NCBI GenBank assembly: GCA_965112735.1
Contig: OZ218952.1
Location: 2,108,001-2,172,000 of the forward strand
DNA length: 64,000 bases
Origin: Phaeosaccion multiseriatum
Taxonomy: Eukaryota > Ochrophyta, other classes
Direction of reading: 5' to 3'
The notes under the pieces were generated by a model that did no database searches, was not told the DNA's origin, and saw only the letters and a list, made by a program, of their open reading frames with translations. This document shows, piece by piece, positions 10,873-20,671 of the stretch (the first letter of the stretch is position 1; the number at the start of each line of letters is the position of its first letter). The position numbers were made by a program, and so were the translations under genes.

Positions 10873-12092
10873 ATGATTGAGCTCATCAGCATGAAGAAGG
10901 GGGCTTTCATACGAATAGAGGTACGCAGGATGATTGGGTATGAAGGAGAGGACGAGCGGTAATTTTTGAATGGGAGGCCACCCAGCTTCAATCTCGCTCA
11001 TAAATGTAGCCTCTGTCGTATTTGTTCCCTCCTTTCCAGGCGCAGCGATTGTATAAGGCCATCAGGGATGGGGGGGCTGCAGTCAAGATTGAGGTGATTG
11101 TGGAAACTCTCGTATCCAAGGGAGGGAGACAAAGTCTGAACCAGCGGATTCACGGCAGCGGACGTGCGGCGATGACCTTGGCGGCTGCGCTTGGTCGAGC
11201 AGACGTCATTGACATTCTCATCTCAGCAGGGGGCGATGTCGATCAGGCGGGCATTGAGGGGTTCACTCCTCTCTGTGTGGCCTGTCAAAAGGGGCACATT
11301 CCAGTGGTAAAGCAGCTCCTCTCTGCGGGCGCATGCATCGAGAAACCCTGCCAGGGAATCACTCCCCTCTTCATCGCATCTCAAAAGGGGCACACTCTAG
11401 TGGTAAGGCAGCTCATCTTAGCCGGAGCATGTATCGATCAAGGAAATCGGCAGGGAGCCACTCCGCTCTTGGTCGCCTCTCAAAATGGGCATGCAACGGT
11501 CGTGGAAAAGCTTCTATGGGCAGGCGCCGCAGTGGAAGCGACGGACTTCCAGGGTCGGACTCCACTCCACGCCGCCTCTGCACTCGGTCATGGTGGAGTG
11601 GTGAGGCGGCTTCTCCGTGCTGGGGCGAAGGCGGATTGTGCAGAGGGCATGGAGGGATTCACCCCACTTCACTTTGCTGCTCGCTATGGGCACGGGGAGG
11701 TGGTGGCCCGTCTTCTGGCCGCAGGCTGTCCGTGTGATGCCCTGGACAGGAGAGGCCTGATTACCCCGCTGCTAGGTGCCATCATTGATGGCCATCATGG
11801 GATCGCTTTGCAGCTCCTATCGGCGGGAGCTTCCGTGGACACGGCTCTGGTCTTTCTACAGCAGGCGGGCACAAGCCCTGCTATCGAAGATGTCAAGCAG
11901 CGCCTCCTCGCCGCAGCAGCGGAGCTCTTCGCATCGCAGACTACCGTGGACCGGAGGCGCGCAATGACCGAGCCCACCTTTGGCAAGCAGAGGGGGGTAC
12001 CGCAGCCGCAGGAGAGGGGAGTACACCCCGAGACAAAGCTCGAGGTGGCTTCGGACATTGCCTGGACAAACGCCCATCATCGCGTGACTTAG
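10873..12092 (+). CDS. Ankyrin-repeat protein 1, 2 exons
   Basis: Exons 10873-10920 and 11040-12092 join in frame (donor GTACGC, acceptor TTTCCAG) to give 366 residues. About eight ankyrin repeats of 33 residues follow a short helical N-terminus, for example GFTPLCVACQKGHIPVVKQL, ITPLFIASQKGHTLVV, GATPLLVASQNGHATVVEKL and GRTPLHAASALGHGGVVRRL. Ankyrin repeats form a protein-binding scaffold; the partner is unknown. The conserved tail, with ELFASQTTVDRR, TFGKQRGV and a VASDIA end, is shared with the gene at 23573-24844 but not with any family I recognise. The intron sits at the same place in both paralogues, just before the A-(Q/H)-R-L sequence, which supports the splice model. The first exon is short and its start is less certain than the rest. 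Confidence 0.82.
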
Positions 12093-12432
12093 CAAGAGCT
12101 GTCCGTCTACTAGAGGGAGGTGTCCGTCAATAGTAGAGAGAGGTGCAGGCTTGGGTGGGCAAACAGACAAGGAAGGAGTTTTGAGTGTTGTGTTGTTGCT
12201 TTGCTTGCTTTCTCTGTCCCTCTCGCCTCACCGCATGGTTGATTTTAGACTTGAAGCTCATGGACCATCTTTGGTCTATGGGAGGATATATCTCACAATG
12301 GCGAAGGAAGGCATCAGTGCTGCAGGGACACCACTGACGTCAAAGGCGCCGCACCTAACTCAAATTGTGAGAATCATAGAGCGAAGACCAAGAAGGGGAA
12401 ACCAGTCGTTTCATTTCCGCCTCTTCTCTTGA

Positions 12433-12504
12433 GATGGCAACTCATTCCCGAGTAGGCGAGTGGGGGAGGTTGTGCGGACTGTGTTGCCCCCATCCACTGC
12501 CATC
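12433..12504. repeat. 72-bp dispersed element, copy 1
   Basis: The sequence starts GATGGCAACTCA and ends CATCCACTGCCATC, so its ends are inverted (GATGGCA ... TGCCATC). A second copy, about 80 percent identical by eye, lies at 61355-61425. The end matches motif M1 in reverse complement. Confidence 0.75.
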
Positions 12505-12659
12505 TTCAACCCTCCCCCAGCCACCCAGCAGTTCCAAACTCAGTCAAGGGGTCAAGGGGGCGGACCGAGAGTGAGATATCGAGTTCAGAAGTCGAGCTCG
12601 GCATTCCTTGACCTAGCATCGTTCTGCTCTTCAAGCTGCTGCACTGCTCCTTGCTTCGC

Positions 12660-12730
12660 TGCTGAGGAAGCGCTGATTGAGTAAGGAAGTGCTTCAGGAT
12701 GGCGGAGGCGGCTATTCGTTAGACATTAAA
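12660..12730 (+). pseudogene. Orphan first exon and leader of the ankyrin-protein family
   Basis: The stretch reads AAGGAAGTGCTTCAGG before ATGGCGGAGGCGGCTAT and then a TAGACAT block. This resembles the leader and first exon of the ankyrin gene at 23573 (ATGGCGGCTATCGACATC), but no ankyrin exon follows. A further copy lies on the minus strand near 36880-36950. Confidence 0.45.
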
Positions 12731-12828
12731 CCAGTATTCGACCCCACGACAAAAAATTGATCTCCACCATGGGTATCAATCCCAAAGTCGACACACCGGG
12801 GTCGTCTCATCCCCCCCACCCCCAGCAG

Positions 12829-13087
12829 TCACTTCTTGTCTTGCCCGAAGCTTACGTCCTCTTTTCCCTGCCCCGTTCTCGTCTCCATACACGGCAACTT
12901 ATTCATGCCATACCGCATAACTTTGCTTGCTTTGCCCTTCTCCCAACGCGACAGTACACCCTGAGCGATGGCCTCTGCGTACAAGCCGTCAGCCGAGCTC
13001 CATGGCTGGTGCAGGGGCAGGACGTCGATGGCAGCACTACTGTTGGTCAAGGTTTGTTGGACTCAAGGCCTTCTGCATGCATCTCCG
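12829..13087 (-). pseudogene. Decayed C-terminal segment of PPR2
   Basis: Just after the PPR2 stop, the minus strand still encodes in another frame LDLLTEMHAEGLESNK, and further on ADGLYAEAIAQGVLSRWEKG. These match the PPR/SMR junction of the gene at 48800 (ADELYTQAVSQGVFNHWERG). No SMR domain follows. A small deletion in the last repeat appears to have cut off the C-terminus. Confidence 0.65.
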
Positions 13088-15106
13088 TCAACAAGTCAAG
13101 CCCCCAGTATTGGTACAAGCATCAACTGCAGAGCTGTACGCAATTTCATTGGGCTGAAGCCCTTCCCTCCGCATCTCCTTCAGCAAGTCAAGCACCTTCT
13201 CGTGTTCTCCTGCCTTGCCACAAGCGGAAATCGCAGAACTGTACGAGATTTGATCGTGTTCTATGCCTTCCCTGCGCATCTCCTTCAACAAGTCAAGTGC
13301 CTTCTCGTGGTCTCCTACCTTGCCGCAAGCAGAAATCGCAGAGCTGTAGGAGATTACATTGGGCTGAAGCCCTTCCCCTCGCATCTCCTTCAGCAAGGCA
13401 AGCGCCTTCTCGTGTTCTCCTGCCTTGGCACAAGCAGAAATAGCAGAGCTGTACGAGACTACATCGGGTTCGATACCTTCTGCGCGCATCTCCTTCAGCA
13501 AGTCCAGCGCCTTCTCGTGCTCTCCAGCCTTGCCACAAGCGGAAATCGCAGAGCTGTAGGAGATCACATCGGGCGGAAGCCCTTCCATACGCATCTCCTT
13601 CAGCAAGTCAAGCGCCCTCCCGTGCTCTCCTGCATTGGCACAAGCAGAAATCGCAGAGTTGTACGATACTTCATTGGGTTGAAGCCCTTCCCTCCGCATC
13701 TCCTTCAACAAGTCAAGCGCCTTCTCGTGGTCTCCTGCCTTGGCACAAGCAGAAATAGCAGAGCTGTAGGAGATTACATTGGGCTGAAGCCCTTCCCCTC
13801 GCATCTCCTTCAACAAAGCAAGCGCCTTCTCGTGCTGTCCTTCCGTGCCGCAAGCAGAAATCGCAGAGTTGTACGAGATTTGATCGGGTTGGATGCCTTC
13901 TGCGCGCATCTCCTTCAACAAGTCCAACGCTTTCTCATGCTGCCCCGCCTTGCCGCAAGCAGAAATTGCAGAATTATACGAGATTACATCGGGCTGAAGT
14001 CCTTCTCTGCGCATCTCCTTCAGCAAGTCAAGTGCCTTCTCGTTCTGTCCTGCCTTGCCACAAGCGGAAATCGCAGAGCTGTACGAGCCTACATCGGGTG
14101 GAAGCCCTTCCCTCCGCATCTCCTTCAGCAAGTCAAGCGCCTTCTCGTGGTCTCCTGCCTTGCCGCAGGCAGAAATCGCAGAGCTGTACGAGACTACATT
14201 GGGCTGAAGCCCGTTCTTGCTCATTTCCTTCAGCAAATCAAGCGCCTTCTCGTGCTCTCCTGCCTTGCCACAAGCGGAAATAGCAGAGCTGTACGAGACT
14301 TCCTCGGGTTGAAGCCCTTCCCTCCGCATCTCCTTCAGCAAGTCAAGCGCCTTCTCGTGCTCTCCAGCCTTGCCACAAGCTGAAATAGCGGAGCTGTAGG
14401 AGATCTCATTGGGTTGAAGTCCTTCTCTGCGCATCTCCTTCAGCAAATCAAGTGCTTTCTCGTGCTGTCCTGCCTTGCCACAAGCGGAAATCGCAGAGCT
14501 GTAGGAGATTTCATTCGGTTGCAACCCTTCCCTCCGCATCTCCTTCAGCAAGTCAAGCGCTTTCTCGTGCTCTCCTGCCTTGCCACAAGCCGAAATCGCA
14601 GAGCTGTAAGTGACGACATTGGGTTGGGGGCCGCTTGTCTTCATCTCCTCGAGTAGGGCAAGCGCACCCTTCCATCGCCCAGTCTTACCAGCTGCAGAAA
14701 TGGCGGCGCTATACGAAAACACATTCATGGGAGTCCCCGCTGCTTTCGCCTCCTCAATCACTCTCGCAACCCCCCTCCAGTCGCGATTATTTCCAAGTCT
14801 CTGGATCTCTTTCATCAGCGCTATTTCTCTTCCCTTACCATCCCTGGAAGTAATCGCCCTGGTTTCAAGGAGGCGGAGCGAATGAGTCGCCGATTGCCGC
14901 TCAACAGGCGCGGCGGCTGTGCGAAAAGAGTTCTGTTTACCCACAGATGAAGTGGTGGAGGGAGCAGATGCCCATCTTCCCTGCGAGCTTGTGAAGGCAG
15001 CGGCAGTGGAGCCACGTCCACCACCAGCAGAAACGCCTCCTCCTCCTCGTCCTCCTCCCCCTCCTGTTGCTGCAGAAATGAAGCCTGCCACAGTGCTTCC
15101 CTGCAT
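13088..15106 (-). CDS. PPR-array protein 2
   Basis: A single-exon frame of 672 residues. The leader (1-120), Gly/Ser/Ala-rich and starting MQGSTVAGFISAATGGG, matches PPR1 and looks like an organelle-targeting sequence (inference). It is followed by EIALMKEIQRLGNNRDW and then about 17 PPRs of 35 residues such as YSSAISACGKAGEHEKALDL. The repeats are close to identical at DNA level every 105 bp, so the array has grown or been homogenised recently. Ser or Asn stands at the position that usually reads the RNA base, and Asn or Asp at the repeat's last position. The frame ends at a stop inside the last repeat, and the sequence beyond shows a frameshifted remnant of the normal C-terminus. The protein is probably shorter than its ancestor. 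It shares its 5' region with the divergent TRMT11 gene. Confidence 0.9.
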   Translation of the reverse strand: MQGSTVAGFISAATGGGGGRGGGGVSAGGGRGSTAAAFTSSQGRWASAPSTTSSVGKQNSFRTAAAPVERQSATHSLRLLETRAITSRDGKGREIALMKEIQRLGNNRDWRGVARVIEEAKAAGTPMNVFSYSAAISAAGKTGRWKGALALLEEMKTSGPQPNVVTYSSAISACGKAGEHEKALDLLKEMRREGLQPNEISYSSAISACGKAGQHEKALDLLKEMRREGLQPNEISYSSAISACGKAGEHEKALDLLKEMRREGLQPEEVSYSSAISACGKAGEHEKALDLLKEMSKNGLQPNVVSYSSAISACGKAGDHEKALDLLKEMRREGLPPDVGSYSSAISACGKAGQNEKALDLLKEMRREGLQPDVISYNSAISACGKAGQHEKALDLLKEMRAEGIQPDQISYNSAISACGTEGQHEKALALLKEMRGEGLQPNVISYSSAISACAKAGDHEKALDLLKEMRREGLQPNEVSYNSAISACANAGEHGRALDLLKEMRMEGLPPDVISYSSAISACGKAGEHEKALDLLKEMRAEGIEPDVVSYSSAISACAKAGEHEKALALLKEMRGEGLQPNVISYSSAISACGKVGDHEKALDLLKEMRREGIEHDQISYSSAISACGKAGEHEKVLDLLKEMRREGLQPNEIAYSSAVDACTNTGGLTC

Positions 15107-15292
15107 CCCTCTTCTCTTCTCTCTAACTCACGATTGCATTCATTGTCTGGAACGACTCAGGTCAAGCGAGGTGAGGCCTCAGATGGGAGGCGACGGGAGC
15201 AGTGGAGGACAAGTTTGCGTGTTGGTGCTCCAACTCACAGGTCCAGGTCCTGGTTGCTTGTGGGGGGGGGAGGGATAAACCACACGCCAAGC
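15107..15292. promoter_or_regulatory. Divergent 5' region of PPR2 (-) and TRMT11 (+)
   Basis: Only 186 bp separate the two start codons. The stretch holds pyrimidine-rich runs and a G run at 15261-15272. The promoter role is inferred from position. Confidence 0.5.
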
Positions 15293-16677
15293 ATGAGGTA
15301 CCTCGTGCTATTTAGTGCATCATTGGGTGACTTTCACATTGCAGAACTCTGCTCACTATTCTGGCTCGTGGGTATTGATCCGTCCACGGCCTTTGACGTG
15401 GAGGCAGCAAGCACAGCAGCGGCCACAGAGCCATACCTCATCATCGACGTCCCCTCCCAGGACCTTGTGGAGCGCATCATTGGCCGGGCCATTCTTATCA
15501 AGAAGGTGTGCCGCTACTGCGTGGCGCAGAGTAGATAGTGAATGTGTGCCGGGGTAGGAAGGGAGGAGTGGAATCACCCCTCGCCATGCTTTAGAGGGCC
15601 TATCCCTTTGTTGACGCACTTTCGTCGCTGCTCTCTTCCTTTGGGATCTGTCCTTCTGGTGACGCCCTTTTATCACCCCTCTCTCCTTCCTCTTTGAATC
15701 TACAGGTGGTGGAACTCTGGGGACACGGGGTGAGCCTCCGAGACGCAATTGAGGACACGAAGCGATGCTCACTGGCGCTGCGTGAGGAGCACCTGCACGA
15801 GGCCAAGAGCTGGTCACTTGCTGTGAACTGCTTCGGCTCCAGTCGGACATTTCCCACTGCGTTTTACAGAGAGAGCTTTGCATTCCTGAACTTTCGGTGA
15901 GAGGGAGGGGAGGAGGACGGTGACCGTATGGTGAATTTCGGCTTTCGTGAGTGAGCTCACTGGCGCTGCGGGGTTGGGGGGGGGGGAGGGAGTACGTGCC
16001 ACTGTTGGCTTTACGCGGGGGGGCAGAAAGCACTGAAGCTCGCGAGGATGAGACATAATCCAACCCAAGAGAAAGGATAGCAGAGGCAAGAGGCAGTGGC
16101 GGAGGGAGAGCCGGGGAAGGAAGCATGCCGAGGGCGGAGGGAAGATGGCGGTAGAGATTGTACCAAAGAGTATGGGGTGTGTACTGGATTGGAAGTCTCT
16201 GTGCAGCGGCGTACATCCACTGCCATCCACCTGGGGTAGCACATCGACTCAGCTCCGTTTTGCTTTCCCCCTCCTCCTCCTCCTCCTCCTCCTCCTCCTC
16301 CTCCTCCTCCTCCTCCTCCTCCTCCTTCTCCTCCTCCTTCTCCTCCTCCTCCTCCTTGCTGCTAACGCCACACTACATACGCACAGTGGCACTGTCCGAT
16401 GCAAAGACCCAGACAACACCTTTTGGGTGGAGGAGTATCACGACGGGTCGGAAGACCAACTACCCGCGAAGCAAAGGACCCCCAAGCACGTCTACTTTGG
16501 CCGCGAGGTGGTCTCTGTAGCCCAGACATCTCGCCCCCTCGCCTACGCCACAGCGTTGAAGGACCGACTTTACCTCGGCCCCACCTCCTTGGACAGCGAG
16601 CTCAGCCTTGTGATGGCCAACATGGCTCTCTGCAGGAAGGGGTGTGTGGTGCTGGACCCCTTTGTAGGTGAGATTAC

Positions 16678-16757
<80 letters not shown>

Positions 16758-17773
16758 TGATGATTGTGATGGTGACTGTGACGACGCTATGCTTATGGAT
16801 TGCTGTGGATGCGATTGCTTACGACATGCTCTCGGGTTGTGTGTGTGTGTGTGAGGGGGGGGGTGAGGCGGGCAGGCGCGGCGAGTCTAGTAGATAGGCT
16901 CGGAGCGTAAGCTGGTAGACAGGCAGAAGCATATGGGCAGGCAGTCAGGCAGAGGCATATGGGCAGAGAGGGAGAGGCATATGGGCAGAGAGAGAGGCAC
17001 ATGGGCAGGCAGACAGGCAGAGGCATACGAGACACGGAGCACACGCACGCTGACCTGCCCCCTCACCTCACCTCCTCTTTTTGGCGGGCCTCTTCCTTCC
17101 TTCCTTCTTCCCTCCCTCCCTCCCTCCCTCCCTCCCCTGCTTCCTTCCTTCCTTCCTTCCTTCACTCCCTCCCTCCCTCCCTCCCTCCCTCCCTCCCTCC
17201 CTCCCTCCGTCCATCCTCCTCCCCCCCCCCTTCCTCTTTCGTTCCTCCCCTACCCCCTTCCACCGGCGTAGGAACGGGATCCATCCTCATCTCCTGCACC
17301 GCGTTTGGTGCCTTTTGCTTCGGTACAGACATTGACGTCCGCGTACTCAAAGGCTCCGGAAACGCACTCCCCAGGAAGGGCGAGACGGAGAAGGGCATGG
17401 TGTACACAAACTTTGACCAGTATGGCTTGCGCAGGCCAGAGCTTGTGCGGTGCGATAGCGCCCTTCACGACCTCCACTTTCAACGAGCGAGGCAGTGGGG
17501 TCTGTACAGTGCCATCCTGGCTGATCCGCCCTACGGGTGTAGGGCGGGGGCTCGCAAGTCAGGTGAGGTGGGGGTGGGGGGTGTGGTGGTGGGGGGGGGG
17601 GGTGAGTTGGTGGGGGCAGTGGAGCAGTGGGGTAGAAGGCTCGAAGTGGGCTTAGCTGAATTGAGTAGGGGGGTGGGTGGGTGGGTGGGTGGGTGAGGGA
17701 AGGGAGGGAGAGGGGGAGTTATGATGATGATGATGGGCGATGATGATGATGCTGATGATGATGATGACGTTGT

Positions 17774-17815
<42 letters not shown>

Positions 17816-18064
17816 CGATGATGGTGATAATGATGATGATCATGAGGGCAGTGATAGAGAACGTGTGATGATGTTGACGGCGCTGCTGCTGCCTGCGACT
17901 GACTGTGCGACTGACTGACTGTGCGACTGACCGACTGTGCGACTGACTGACTGTGCGACTGACCGACTGTGCGACTGACTGACTGTGCGACTGACTGACT
18001 GTGCGACTGACTGACTGTGCAACTGACTGACTGTGCGACTGACCGACTGTGCGACTGACTGGCC

Positions 18065-18099
<35 letters not shown>

Positions 18100-18102
18100 T
18101 GG

Positions 18103-18139
<37 letters not shown>

Positions 18140-18812
18140 TGACTGACTGTGCGACTGACTGACTGTGCGACTGACCTACTGTGGTCCGCGAATGTCAAGG
18201 AGCCTCCCTCGGCGTTTTATCCCATCACTTCCTGCGCCTGCGCCGTCGCCTTACTGTGTGTGGGCGTGTACCTCTGTGTGCGTTCGTGCGTGTGTGTGTG
18301 CCTGTCCGTGTGTGTCCACCACACCAGGCAGCAGAGACCCTGATCGAGTCAAGCCGGTTCTGGAGAATCAGCGTCATGATCACATCCCGCAGACGCAGCC
18401 CTACCCCGTTGATGACGTGCTTCGCGACCTCTTGACTCTGGCAGCCAAGCTACTCAAGATGGGTAAGCTCATGAGGGACGGGGGGGCGGGGAGAGAGGGA
18501 GAGGGAGAGGGAGAGAAGGGGGCGGGAGAGGGAGGACATAGAGAGGGGAAGGAGACCAAGAGAGAAAGAGAGAGAAGAGAGAAGAGAGAGAGAGAGAGGT
18601 GCATTGTAAAGGCGGTGACAAGGGGAGGGGGGGGGGTAGTACAGTACCCCCTCTCTCTCTCCGCACGTCGTCCCATCTGGATGCTTACATCTATGTGCTG
18701 CTCTCTCTCTCTCTCTCTCTCTCCGCATGCGTGTCGTTTCATTCGCTTTGTAGCTTGCATGATGGGGTGTCTGCCCCACCTTCTGGCTCACCTCCCTGCC
18801 TTGCTTCTCTGT

Positions 18813-18849
<37 letters not shown>

Positions 18850-20329
18850 GTGTGTGTGTGTGTGCTGTAGGCGGTCGTCTGTGCTACCTTCTCCCCTCCA
18901 CATGGGACCTCGACGTCGAGAGAGATCTTCCCAGGTGAGGGTGAGAGGATTTTTAAGGGACTTAATGCCTTACTCGAGGGAAGGGATTCATTGCCTTAGG
19001 GGCCCCTCACACGGCCGCTTCGAGGTATGCCCTCTTGTAGAGAAGGCCGACCGGTCCTCTTCCCTTCTTACTGCCCACCCACCACACATCGAGACAACCC
19101 CCACCCGCCCCCGAGTCCAGTCCTTTGTTCAGTCACCTTGTTGTCTTCTGTAACTGTCTAATCTGTCTGAGTTGTCTTCTGTAACTGCGCGTCCTTCCTG
19201 TACCTGAACAGGCACTGCTGCTTGCGGCTGCTGCACACCTCTGTGCAGGCCCTGAGCTCCAAAATGTGTCGCCGCCTCATCACAATGGAGAAGATTAAGG
19301 AGTATGAGCCAAAGGGGGAGGAGGAGAAGGGGGAGGGGGGAGCACAAGCACAAGGCGGGACAAGCTGGGGGGGGGGCACAGGGGCCAATGAAGGAAGGTG
19401 TGTGTATGGGATGTGACTCGAGAGAGAGGGGGAGAGAGAGAGGGAGGAAGAGAGAAGTAGAGAGAGAAGGAGAGAGAGAGCGAGAGAGAGAGAGGAAGAG
19501 AGAAGTAGCGAGAGAGGGAGAGAGGGAGAGAGAAGTAGAGAGAGGGGGAGAGGGAGAGAGAGGAAGAGAAGTAGAGAGAGGGAGAGAGAGGGGGGGGGGT
19601 AGAGAGAGGGAGAAGTAGAGGAGGATCGAGAGGGAGAAGTAGAGGGAGAGTGAGCGAGAGGAGCCAGGGGCAAGGGAGCAGTGATGAGCCGGTGGTCTGT
19701 CGCTGTCTTATCTTCCGTGGTTGGGCAAGGACGGATAGAACGAGCAAGCTCAGTCAGCCAGATGGGCATATGGCTACACTCGTGCCTTCGTTACCTCCCA
19801 AGGCCGGCCCTACGTGCTGCTCTCACTCACCGCCACCCTCCCCTCCGGACCCTCTCTCTGACCCCGCCTCCCTCTCTCCCTCTCTTATCCTTTCCCGTCG
19901 TATGTTATCCGATCATATCCTTCTCTATCCCATCCCATGCTATGGTGTTTTTGGTGCCGACTGCACAGGAAGACTCCATTCTCTAACCTCCACGCGGTTT
20001 ACCATAGCAGCAGCAGGAACAGCAACAGCAGCAAGCATGACGCCAAGCGGCAGTCAGCGAAGGCAGAGGAGGAGGCGGCCGAGGCAGGGGGGGGGGCGCC
20101 CAAAGGGGGGGCTTCTTCTGATGCCGCTGTCGCTGTATCACCAACTGCTGCCCGTGCTGATGTCGTGGAGGATGCGGTTACGGCGGTTACTGGGGATAAG
20201 GCGACGGGTAATGCTGCAACAGCTGCTGCTGGCGGTGATGATGACGATGATGATGATGATGATGATGATGATGACAGCACCACCGCTGCTGGTGCTTTCC
20301 CTCCTCCTGCGGGTAGCAGCGAGAGCTGA
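15293..20329 (+). CDS. TRMT11: tRNA (guanine-10-N2)-methyltransferase catalytic subunit TRMT11/Trm11
   Basis: Trm11, with Trm112, uses S-adenosylmethionine to methylate N2 of G10 in tRNAs. Exons are 15293-15505, 15706-15896, 16387-16667, 17272-17562, 18328-18462, 18871-18934, 19212-19397 and probably 20008-20329; every junction keeps frame, 560 residues in total. The N-terminal THUMP-like part includes VVELWGHG. The Rossmann methyltransferase part has MANMALCRKG, VVLDPFVGTGSIL (SAM loop), FGTDIDV and the catalytic ADPPYG at about 313-317. GGRLCYLLP and RRLITMEKIKEYE match the family's C-terminal end. The last exon adds a tail with Ser/Ala runs and a poly-Asp tract; it is predicted only from a phase-compatible splice. 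Without it, translation stops at about 19416. Introns hold (GAT)n and (GACT)n arrays. Confidence 0.92.
16678..16756. repeat. (GAT)n microsatellite in TRMT11 intron 3
   Basis: About 80 bp of GAT units begin 11 bp after the 5' splice site. A second, less pure GAT array lies in intron 4 at 17719-17848. Confidence 0.95.
17885..18182. repeat. GACT-based satellite with a higher-order ~16-bp unit in TRMT11 intron 4
   Basis: Roughly 300 bp are made of GACT, punctuated by GTGC to give units like GACTGTGCGACTGACT. A pure GACT stretch sits in the middle, at about 18070-18147. Confidence 0.9.
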
Positions 20330-20443
20330 TTCATAGTCATCGATGACGCGAGCTACAAGTGTACGTACATACACGGCGGGAGGTAGACAAGAGCAGTATG
20401 ATATCGATAGTATCATTATCGATATTAGATTAGATGATAGAAA

Positions 20444-20636
20444 TTAGAAATCAATTTCTGAATCGCTCGAGTCCTCTTTCTGTTCTCCAATCTCGGTGGA
20501 TATGTCATCAAAAGTCGTGGCTACAACGTCAATGAAGCCCTCGAGCTGTCTCCGTACGGCGAGCTGAGGATGGCAGTGGATGGGGTGAGGGGGGAGGGGA
20601 CGCGAGGGTGAGGTGTCCGGTACTGGATAGGCATAC

Positions 20637-20671
<35 letters not shown>

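Larger units (their letters stand above)
12093..13087. other. Intergenic region with dispersed repeat copies and PPR2 C-terminal debris
   Basis: No intact gene lies here. It holds a 72-bp dispersed element at 12433-12504, an orphan copy of the ankyrin-family first exon and leader at about 12660-12730, and at 12829-13087 (minus) the decayed C-terminal part of the PPR2 gene. Confidence 0.6.

Noticed and set aside
12968-14383. 471-residue plus-strand frame (and similar frames at 1082-1696 and 12757-13443)
   Set aside because: They are antisense shadows of the 105-bp PPR repeats; because the repeat length is a multiple of three, open antisense frames recur.
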